A stretch of DNA of 64,000 nt, taken from the NCBI RefSeq assembly GCF_010730575.1, contig NZ_AP022614.1:930001-994000 (forward strand), written 5' to 3'. The position numbers and the translations under genes were made by a program. The notes under the pieces were generated by a model. That model saw only the letters and a program-made list of their open reading frames with translations. It had not been told where the DNA came from and searched no databases. This document shows positions 55,237 through 64,000 of this stretch, one piece after another; position 1 is the stretch's first letter; every line of letters starts with the position of its first letter. Source of the DNA: Mycobacterium parmense. GTDB lineage: Bacteria > Actinomycetota > Actinomycetes > Mycobacteriales > Mycobacteriaceae.

Positions 55237-56510
55237 GCCGTCACCGGCGTCAACGGCTGCGCCGACGCGTCCCGCACGGGCCGCCGCGAGGCGACCGCGC
55301 ACCCGGCCGCCACGATGACGGCGAGCGCCCACCACACGTAGGACATCCCGGCGAGCTGGCGCCACCAGACCGCCGCCGACTCGTGATGCTTGGGCAGCAA
55401 ATCGATCGGCGTCCATCTCATCAGCGCCACTCCGAGCGCACTGACGGCCGCGAGCGCCGCGCTGCGGCGCCGCCACGCCAGCACCGCGGTCACCAGCACC
55501 GCCGGCAGCATCCAGACCCAGTGGTGTGACCACGACACCGGGGACACCACCAGGCCGAACAGCGCAACGCAGACGACCGCCAGCAGGGGCTCGCCGGCCC
55601 GCAGCACCCGCCGCATCGTCCACACCGTCAGCGCGAGGACCAGCAGCGACGCGGCCACCCACAGCAGGAAGCGGTGCTGCTCGGACAGGCCGGTCCGTGC
55701 GAGTGCGCCGGCGATGTTCTGGTCGGTGTTCAGTGCCGCCGCGCCGATCCGGTCGGTGTGGTGCACGGTGTGCGTCCAGTACTCCCACGAATCGTCGGAC
55801 GCCAGAACGAAACCGAGCAACGTCGCCCCGACGAACGACGCCATCGCCGTCAGCGCCGCGCGGTTGTCTCGGCGCAGCACGAAATACAGCAGGAACACCG
55901 CCGGGGTGAGCTTCAGCGCGATTCCCACACCGAGCAGCAGCCCGCGCGGCCACGGGGTGCGCCGCGGCACGCAGTCGGCGATCACCAGCGTCATGAGGAT
56001 GACGTTGATCTGGCCGAAGGCGAAGTTCGACACGATCGGTTCGAGCCACATCGCCGCCGGGACCACGATCGCGACGGCCAGCCACGACCGTCGCAACCAG
56101 GCCGGGCCCGGCAGCGCCGCCGAGGTGTCCCACACGTCCAAACGGGTCAGCACGATCACGGTCGACACCACCAGCAGCAGCAGGGTCAGCGCGGTGATCG
56201 CGACGCTGGCCGCGGGCATGTGCAGCCAGGCGAACGGGCAGAAGACGATGGCCGCGAGCGGGGGATACGTGAACGGCAGGTTCAGGCCGATCGGTGTGTG
56301 GAACTGCACGTCGCCGCGGTAGAGCGGATGCCCGTCCAGCCACGCCCGCGCGCCCATCTGATACACGTCGATGTCGATGCGATACGGCGTGTGCCCGAAC
56401 AGCTGCCAGGCCACGTAGCCCAGTCCCGCCGCCGCCGCCAGCCACAGCAGGCACCACAGCAGCAGCTGCCCCGGTCGAATGCCCACCCCGGGCGCCTGCC
56501 GCATACTCAT
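55233..56510 (-). CDS. GT87 membrane alpha-(1->2)-mannosyltransferase (Rv2181-like)
   Basis: A 425-residue GT-C enzyme with about ten membrane helices. Motifs are [20 protein letters not shown] with the acidic pair in the first extracytoplasmic loop, [38 protein letters not shown] and [15 protein letters not shown]. In M. tuberculosis Rv2181 adds alpha-1,2-mannose branches and caps to lipomannan and lipoarabinomannan using polyprenol-phosphate-mannose. The ATG ([10 protein letters not shown]) is chosen because about 75 upstream codons carry no GT-C features. It is one of two GT87 paralogues in the window (the other at 25029) and sits between an acyltransferase and a membrane protein. Confidence 0.93.
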   Translation of the reverse strand: MSMRQAPGVGIRPGQLLLWCLLWLAAAAGLGYVAWQLFGHTPYRIDIDVYQMGARAWLDGHPLYRGDVQFHTPIGLNLPFTYPPLAAIVFCPFAWLHMPAASVAITALTLLLLVVSTVIVLTRLDVWDTSAALPGPAWLRRSWLAVAIVVPAAMWLEPIVSNFAFGQINVILMTLVIADCVPRRTPWPRGLLLGVGIALKLTPAVFLLYFVLRRDNRAALTAMASFVGATLLGFVLASDDSWEYWTHTVHHTDRIGAAALNTDQNIAGALARTGLSEQHRFLLWVAASLLVLALTVWTMRRVLRAGEPLLAVVCVALFGLVVSPVSWSHHWVWMLPAVLVTAVLAWRRRSAALAAVSALGVALMRWTPIDLLPKHHESAAVWWRQLAGMSYVWWALAVIVAAGCAVASRRPVRDASAQPLTPVTA

Positions 56511-56598
56511 GTCGCTCAACAGCGTAATCGGTGTCGCGCCCGGCGCAGGCGCAGCGCGGCGCACGCTCGGTCGACGGCGACAGGCGTAGGTTGCAAGA

Positions 56599-57489
56599 GT
56601 GCTCCACTGGTTCGTGTCGAGGGCGTCGCGCTGGTTTGACCACGACATCCACGACAGCGGCCGGCTACCCTTGCTCTGCTGCCTGATCGCCTTCATCCTG
56701 ACGTTCTTCGTCACCCGGTCTTTCGTGCGCATCATCCGTCACCGCGCCGACGCGGGTCGCCCGACCCGGTGGTGGCAGCCCCGCAACGTGCACATCGGCG
56801 GAGTGCACATCCACCACGTGACGTTCGGGGTGGTGCTGGTGCTGCTCTCCGGGCTGACGTTGGTCACCCTCTCCATCGACGGGCATGAGCCCCAATTCAC
56901 CATCGCTGCAACATGTTTCGGGATCGGCGCCGCGCTGGTTCTCGACGAGTACGCGTTGATCCTGCACCTGTCCGACGTCTACTGGTCAGAGGACGGCCGG
57001 ACGTCGGTGGACGCGGTCTTCGCCGCCGTCGCGGTGGCCGGGCTGCTCATCATGGGCCTGCATCCGCTGATGTTCTTCCTGCCCATCTGGCAGGGCGCCG
57101 ACTCGGTGGCGCTGCGCGCCGCAGTCGGCAGCGCGATGGCGCTGACCCTGCCGCTGGCCGTGGTGGTGGTGCTCAAGGGCAAGGTGTGGACCGGTCTGCT
57201 CGGCATGTTCATCGTCGTGCTGTTGGTCGTCGGCGCCATCCGGTTGTCGCGCCCCCATGCGCCCTGGGCCCGCTGGCGCTACGGCGCCCAGCCCGACAAG
57301 ATGCGGCGCGCGCTGCAGCGGGAACGGACACTGCGCCGCCCGGTCATCCGCGCCAAGCTGTATCTGCAGTGCGCCATCGCCGGCACGCCGCGACTGCCCG
57401 ACGAACGGCTGGTCGACGCCCAACTGGACCACGAGGTGCATCCGGCGCCGCCACCCGAGGGGACCGAGCCCATCCTGATCGGCCGCTAG
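56599..57489 (+). CDS. Conserved integral membrane protein (Rv2180c-like)
   Basis: A 296-residue protein starting at GTG. Membrane helices are [109 protein letters not shown] and [21 protein letters not shown]. The [20 protein letters not shown] segment is rich in histidines facing one side, and a soluble C-terminus of about 70 residues follows. The HIHH motif suggests metal binding but no function is known to me. It is divergent from the GT87 gene and 9 bp upstream of the RNase gene. Confidence 0.9.
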   Translation: MLHWFVSRASRWFDHDIHDSGRLPLLCCLIAFILTFFVTRSFVRIIRHRADAGRPTRWWQPRNVHIGGVHIHHVTFGVVLVLLSGLTLVTLSIDGHEPQFTIAATCFGIGAALVLDEYALILHLSDVYWSEDGRTSVDAVFAAVAVAGLLIMGLHPLMFFLPIWQGADSVALRAAVGSAMALTLPLAVVVVLKGKVWTGLLGMFIVVLLVVGAIRLSRPHAPWARWRYGAQPDKMRRALQRERTLRRPVIRAKLYLQCAIAGTPRLPDERLVDAQLDHEVHPAPPPEGTEPILIGR

Positions 57490-57492
57490 GCT
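57487..57492 (+). promoter_or_regulatory. Possible -10 box (TAGGCT) of the RNase AS gene, leaderless spacing
   Basis: TAGGCT overlaps the stop of the membrane-protein gene and ends 6 bp before the GTG at 57499, the spacing of leaderless mycobacterial transcripts. Confidence 0.4.
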
Positions 57493-57498
57493 GCCCGG

Positions 57499-57993
57499 GT
57501 GCGGTACTTCTACGACACCGAGTTCATCGAGGACGGCCGCACCATCGAGTTGATCTCCATCGGGATGGTCGCCGAGGACGGCCGCGAGTACTACGCGGTG
57601 TCCACGGAGTTCGACCCCGAGCGCGCCGGCAGCTGGGTGCGCGCCAATGTACTGCCCAAACTGCCGCCCCCCGCGTCGCAGGCGTGGCGATCGCGCAGGC
57701 AGATCCGCGAGGACCTCGAGGAGTTCCTGGCGGTCGGCGGCGCCGAACCGATCGAGCTGTGGGCCTGGATCGCCGCCTACGACCACGTGGCCCTGTGCCA
57801 GTTGTGGGGAACCATGCCGGAGCTGCCCCGGGCGATTCCGCGCTTCACAAGGGAACTGCGGCAGCTGTGGGAAGACCGCGGCTGCCCGCCGCTGCCGCCG
57901 CGGCCGCGCGACGTCCACGACGCCCTGGTCGACGCCCGCGAGCAACTGCACCGATTCCGCGCGATCGTCGCCGCTGCAGAGCGTTCGCCCTGA
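57499..57993 (+). CDS. 3'-5' exoribonuclease RNase AS (Rv2179c-like, DEDDh)
   Basis: A 164-residue DEDD-type exoribonuclease. It starts at GTG with MRYFYDTEFIEDGRTIELISIGMV, holding the first catalytic Asp and Glu. WAWIAAYDHVALCQLWG carries the second aspartate, and RDVHDALVDAREQLHRF carries the catalytic histidine and last aspartate. The M. tuberculosis enzyme acts on adenylate-rich RNA with a preference for A tails. It lies 9 bp downstream of the membrane-protein gene. A -10-like box just before the start suggests its own leaderless transcript. Confidence 0.93.
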   Translation: MRYFYDTEFIEDGRTIELISIGMVAEDGREYYAVSTEFDPERAGSWVRANVLPKLPPPASQAWRSRRQIREDLEEFLAVGGAEPIELWAWIAAYDHVALCQLWGTMPELPRAIPRFTRELRQLWEDRGCPPLPPRPRDVHDALVDAREQLHRFRAIVAAAERSP

Positions 57994-59427
<1,434 letters not shown>

Positions 59428-59467
59428 GCGCTCGGCATCGGGCGCACGCTCTCGGGCGCAGGGGCCG

Positions 59468-60667
59468 CTACAGCAGCCCGCTCAGGTTGCTGCCGATCGT
59501 CCACGCCGCGGCCGCGACCGACCCCGTGAGCGCCAGCACGATCGCCACCCAGACCAGCACCATCCGCCGACCGTGCTGACGCGCCCAGACGAAGTCGCCG
59601 AGCGGGATGCCGGCGAATTCGCCTGACACGGGCTCGTATTCGTAGTCGTCCGGCTCGTCGTCGGGTTCGGGCGGCCGGGCGCCGGCCCAGTCGCCGGGTC
59701 CGCGGGCGAACTGGCGGGTGGGTTGACGCGGTGGCCCGGCGCCGGGGTGGGGCGGTGGCAGCGTCGCGGACCGGTGCACCGCGGAGTTGCGCGGAGCGGG
59801 AACGCGAAAGTTCGGCAGCCCGAGCTCGGCGGCAAGCGCGTCCAGGTCTTCGCCCATCTCGACCGCGTCTGCGTACCGCGCGGACGGATCTCGGGCGGTC
59901 GCGCGTTGCACGAACTGGTCGAACTGCGGAGGCACCCCGTCGATCGCCGCGCTCGGCGGCGGCACGTCGGTGTCCAGCCGCCGGTAGGCGATCGCCAACG
60001 CCGAGTCGCCGGTGAACGGCGTGCGCCCGGTCAACAGCTCGTAGGTCAGGATCCCGACGGAATAGACGTCGCTGCGGGGGCCGGCGTCACCGTCGCGCAC
60101 CTGCTCGGGAGACAGGTAGGCGGCGGTGCCCAGGATGACGCTGGTGGAGGTGATTCCCGCGGCCGCCACGGCGCGGACCAGCCCGAAATCGGCGATCTTG
60201 ACGTCACCGTCGTCGGATATGAGCACGTTCTCCGGCTTGACGTCGCGATGGACCAGCCCGGCCCGGTGCGCCGCGGCGAGCCCGCCCAGCACCGGGCGAA
60301 GCACCGCGGCGGCGGCGTGGGGCGGCATGGGGCCGCGCTCGGCCAGCAACTCCCGCAGGGTGCCGCCCTCGACGAGCTCCATCACCAGGAAAGGGTGCCG
60401 GGCGTCGAGCCCCTGGTCGTAGACCGCGACCAGTCCGGGGTCCTTGAGCCGGGCGACCGTGCGAGCTTCGCGCTGGAAGCGGGTGAGGAACTGGCTGTCG
60501 CCGGCGTAGCGGGAGTCCATCACCTTGACGGCGACGGGTCGGTCCAGCCGGGTGTCCAGACCGTGGTAGACCGTCGAGGTGCCGCCGCTGGCGATCCGGA
60601 ATTGGACCAGGTAGCGGCCGTCCAGCAACGTGCCGTCCAGCTCCTCGCCCGCCCCGCCTGCTGCCAC
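59468..60667 (-). CDS. pknL: Serine/threonine protein kinase PknL
   Basis: A membrane kinase of the Hanks type, 399 residues from a GTG, as in M. tuberculosis. The glycine loop is IASGGTSTVYHGLDTRL, with ATP lysine in PVAVKVM. The catalytic loop is LVHRDVKPENVLI, followed by IADFGLVRA and an activation segment with GITSTSVILGTAAYLSPEQ that holds the likely autophosphorylated threonines. A juxtamembrane Pro-rich segment and one helix (MVLVWVAIVLALTGSVAAAAW) close the protein, and the outside part is only a few residues. The open frame upstream of GTG 60667 is unrelated. It is divergent from its known partner Rv2175c. Confidence 0.96.
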   Translation of the reverse strand: MAAGGAGEELDGTLLDGRYLVQFRIASGGTSTVYHGLDTRLDRPVAVKVMDSRYAGDSQFLTRFQREARTVARLKDPGLVAVYDQGLDARHPFLVMELVEGGTLRELLAERGPMPPHAAAAVLRPVLGGLAAAHRAGLVHRDVKPENVLISDDGDVKIADFGLVRAVAAAGITSTSVILGTAAYLSPEQVRDGDAGPRSDVYSVGILTYELLTGRTPFTGDSALAIAYRRLDTDVPPPSAAIDGVPPQFDQFVQRATARDPSARYADAVEMGEDLDALAAELGLPNFRVPAPRNSAVHRSATLPPPHPGAGPPRQPTRQFARGPGDWAGARPPEPDDEPDDYEYEPVSGEFAGIPLGDFVWARQHGRRMVLVWVAIVLALTGSVAAAAWTIGSNLSGLL

Positions 60668-60733
60668 GCAGCCATCGTAGGTGCGACCTCGGAACTGGCG
60701 TAAAAACCCGGCCGCACGGCGCGCGGTGCGGCC

Positions 60734-60739
60734 TACACT
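60734..60739 (+). promoter_or_regulatory. -10 box (TACACT) of the Rv2175c-like gene, leaderless spacing
   Basis: TACACT ends 6 bp before the GTG at 60746. The region is the 78-bp gap shared with divergent pknL. Confidence 0.45.
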
Positions 60740-60745
60740 GACGCG

Positions 60746-61150
60746 GTGAGCAGCATTCCGGCTGGCGACGATGTTCTGGACCCCGACGAGCCCACGTACG
60801 ACCTGCCCAGGGTCGCCGAGTTGCTCGGGGTGCCGGTCAGCAAGGTGCAGCAGCACCTGAGGGAAGGGCACCTGGTCGCGGTGCGGCGCAACGGCGGGCT
60901 GGTGGTGCCGCAGGTGTTCTTCAACGATTCGGGCCAGGTGGTCAAGAGCCTCCCGGGACTGTTGACGATCCTGCACGACGGCGGCTACCACAACACCGAG
61001 ATCGTCAGGTGGCTCTTCACCCCGGACCCGTCGCTGACCGTCACCCGCGACGGCACCCGGGACGCCATCAGCAACGCCCGGCCGGTCGACGCCCTGCACG
61101 CCCACCAGGCCCGGGAAGTGCTGCGCCGGGCGCAGGCCATGGCCTACTGA
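60746..61150 (+). CDS. DNA-binding protein, substrate of PknL (Rv2175c-like)
   Basis: A 134-residue winged-helix protein. The HTH is DLPRVAELLGVPVSKVQQHLREGHLVAVRRNGGLVVPQVFF, in the MerR/excisionase-like style. The C-terminal domain is GLLTILHDGGYHNTEIVRWLFTPDPSLTVTRDGTRDAISNARPVDALHAHQAREVLRRAQAMAY. In M. tuberculosis Rv2175c is phosphorylated by PknL near its N-terminus, which reduces DNA binding. Here the N-terminus (MSSIPAGDDVLDPDEPTYD) keeps a threonine before the HTH that could be the site. It starts at GTG with a leaderless-type -10 box. Confidence 0.93.
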   Translation: MSSIPAGDDVLDPDEPTYDLPRVAELLGVPVSKVQQHLREGHLVAVRRNGGLVVPQVFFNDSGQVVKSLPGLLTILHDGGYHNTEIVRWLFTPDPSLTVTRDGTRDAISNARPVDALHAHQAREVLRRAQAMAY

Positions 61151-61153
61151 GCC

Positions 61154-62683
61154 CTAGCCGGCGACGCCGGCTTCGGGCCGCGGCGCCCGCGCGAGGCCGT
61201 ACCACGCGACCAGCCCGCACGCGGTGGCCAGCCCGAAGTGCAGCCACGAGTACATCCCGTGTGAGCCATCGGGTTTGAAGATCACCATCACCCAGGTCGA
61301 CAGGCCGGCGATCACCGCGAGGGCTCGTCGTGACTGCGCCAGCGGGGCCCCCACCGCCAGCGGCCACGAGTAGTACCAGGGCAGGGCGGCCGGGACGAAC
61401 AGCACCACGACCACCATCGACCGGGCGATGCCCGTCAGCGCAGCCCGGTCGTCGCGCCGGGACCGCCACCACAGCACGGGCAGCGACAGTGCGATGATCG
61501 CGATCCCGACGAACCGGGTGACCTGCAGCACGGCATAGAAGTTGACCGCGAAGAACACGCTGCCCCAGGCGTGGATGAGGTTGGCGGCCGCCGTGGGCAC
61601 CGACAGCCAGTTGATGATCTTGACCGAGCCGGCCAGTGCGGTCAGCCAACCGAGCCCCACACCGGCCACTGCGGACAGCGCCCCGAACACCGCGACGAAG
61701 ATCAGCAGCGAGGTCGCGGTCGCGGCGAGGAAGGCGCGGGCGGCGCCGTACCCGCGCCGGTCGCGGAAGTGCCGCATCAGGACCCACACCAGGAACGGCA
61801 ACGAGATCGCCGCGGTCGCCTTGACCGCGCTGGCGACGGTGATCAGCGCGACCCCCAGCAGGTGGCGGCCGCCGAAGGTCAGTGCGATCCCGGCGGCCAT
61901 CAGGCCCACCATCAGCATCTCGTTGTGCACCCCGCCCATCAGGTGGATGAGCACCAGAGGGTTCAGGACGCAGATCCACAGCGCCGTCGAACCGCTGGTG
62001 CCGAAGTGGCGGGACATCCGGGGAGCGGCCCAGATCAGCAGCGCCAGCCCCGGCAGCATGCAAAGCCGCAGCAGCATCGTCCCGGCGACCACGTTGTTGC
62101 CGACCAGCATGGTGACGAATCTCGCCACCAGGATGAAGGCCGGGCCGTAGGGGGCTGTGGTGATGGTCCAAATGGGACTGACGTTGTCCAGCAACGCATT
62201 CGGGTTGGCGACGGGCCCCACCGCGTAAGGGTCCAGGCCGTCGCGCAGCAGCGCGCCCTGGGCCAGATACGAATAGGTGTCGCGGCTGAAGACCGGCACC
62301 GACAGCAGCAGCGGCGCCAGCCAGAAGGCGGTGGTGGCCTTCATCACGAATTCGTCTGCCGCGCCGGTCAATACGCGCCTGCCCAGGCGCACCCACGCGA
62401 TCAGCATGAGGCCGACGCCGGCCCACAGCAGGATCGACGACAGCACCAAGCCGTGGCCGAACCGCATCCACGACATGTGGATCGACTCGAGCAACGGGTC
62501 GTGCTGGCGCGTGCTGCCCGCACCCAGCGCCCCGACGGTGATCAGCACCGACGCGAGCATGCCCAGCTTCGCGGGCCCGGACTCGGCACCGCCGGCGAAC
62601 CCGCGCAGCCGCGAGAAACCTTGAGCGGGAGGCGCGTCCGCGTTCGGTGCGCCGGCGGGCGGGGTGTGGGTCGGGGTCGTCAT
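61154..62683 (-). CDS. mptA: Alpha-(1->6)-mannopyranosyltransferase MptA
   Basis: A 509-residue GT-C membrane enzyme that extends the lipomannan backbone with alpha-1,6-mannose outside the membrane. The N-terminus is hydrophilic, followed by more than ten helices. The extracytoplasmic acidic motif lies in SVPVFSRDTYSYLAQGALLRDGLDPYAVGP, and WTITTAPYGPAFILVARFV and NPLVLIHLMGGVHNEMLMVGLMAAGIAL are conserved. The ATG (MTTPTHTPPAG) is followed by a low-complexity segment. It begins 4 bp after the stop of idsA2 on the same strand, so the two are an operon. With pimB and the GT87 gene at 55 kb it belongs to the LM/LAM pathway. Confidence 0.96.
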   Translation of the reverse strand: MTTPTHTPPAGAPNADAPPAQGFSRLRGFAGGAESGPAKLGMLASVLITVGALGAGSTRQHDPLLESIHMSWMRFGHGLVLSSILLWAGVGLMLIAWVRLGRRVLTGAADEFVMKATTAFWLAPLLLSVPVFSRDTYSYLAQGALLRDGLDPYAVGPVANPNALLDNVSPIWTITTAPYGPAFILVARFVTMLVGNNVVAGTMLLRLCMLPGLALLIWAAPRMSRHFGTSGSTALWICVLNPLVLIHLMGGVHNEMLMVGLMAAGIALTFGGRHLLGVALITVASAVKATAAISLPFLVWVLMRHFRDRRGYGAARAFLAATATSLLIFVAVFGALSAVAGVGLGWLTALAGSVKIINWLSVPTAAANLIHAWGSVFFAVNFYAVLQVTRFVGIAIIALSLPVLWWRSRRDDRAALTGIARSMVVVVLFVPAALPWYYSWPLAVGAPLAQSRRALAVIAGLSTWVMVIFKPDGSHGMYSWLHFGLATACGLVAWYGLARAPRPEAGVAG

Positions 62684-62687
62684 CGGT

Positions 62688-64000
<1,313 letters not shown>

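Noticed and set aside
59428..59467. Insertion-sequence remnant between aroG and pknL (Rv2177c position)
   Set aside because: The gap is only 40 bp and shows no transposase-like frame or inverted repeat.

Overview
The window is high-GC actinobacterial DNA and is almost certainly from a slow-growing non-tuberculous Mycobacterium, probably close to the M. avium complex. The reason is gene content and order: from glnA1 (about 7.75 kb) to idsA2 (about 63.8 kb) the window follows, in reverse orientation, the block known in M. tuberculosis as Rv2220 down to Rv2173. Many protein lengths equal the M. tuberculosis ones as I remember them (GlnA1 478, IlvE 368, AroG 462, PknL 399, FadD15 600). No database search was possible, so species and orthologue names rest on recall.

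Layout. 1-7.6 kb is accessory: a TetR regulator and a partial alcohol dehydrogenase face a tightly coupled four-gene operon (two carboxymuconolactone-decarboxylase-like proteins, a beta-propeller, an alpha/beta hydrolase). Then come a secreted protein, a coiled-coil protein, an ECF sigma factor with a SnoaL-like tail, a DUF1059 protein and a DUF1801 protein. 7.7-12.3 kb holds glnA1 and lipB-lipA. 12.3-13.9 kb is a second accessory patch (SnoaL-like protein, F420-type reductase fold, HxlR regulator). 13.9-18.6 kb holds an SDR protein, dlaT and ephD. 18.6-21.1 kb is a third patch (small membrane protein, SRPBCC protein, CrtI-like oxidoreductase). 21.1-29.3 kb holds pepB, gcvT, ilvE, an extra GT87-type membrane glycosyltransferase and the cobU-cobT-cobS operon.

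29.4-34.8 kb carries glycerate kinase, an ErpA/HesB protein, adoK and asnB. 34.9-43.0 kb encodes most of the respiratory bcc-aa3 supercomplex: ctaC-ctaF-mmpS3-DUF2561 converge on ctaE-qcrC-qcrA-qcrB, with a decayed MarR gene between the two arms. 43.2-48.7 kb has trpD, a DnaQ/GIY-YIG fusion, a small cysteine-motif protein, an NlpC/P60 peptidoglycan hydrolase and a metalloprotease-like protein. 48.7-63.8 kb is dominated by envelope lipid and lipoglycan genes: pimB, fadD15, an operon of lipid-binding-fold proteins with an ArsA-like ATPase and an acyltransferase, a GT87 mannosyltransferase, mptA and idsA2. Interspersed are RNase AS, aroG, pknL and its partner DNA-binding protein.

Main themes. 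Accessory modules sit at the 3' ends of conserved genes, and short perfect tandem repeats lie at two of those junctions (glnA1, ephD). Several genes appear to be read from leaderless transcripts. Two genes (the ArsA-like ATPase and idsA2) lack any ATG, GTG or TTG upstream of their conserved N-termini and may use CTG. The best candidate for an undescribed system is the TetR-controlled catabolic cassette at 1-4.7 kb; the second is the conserved lipid-handling operon at 51.8-55.2 kb.
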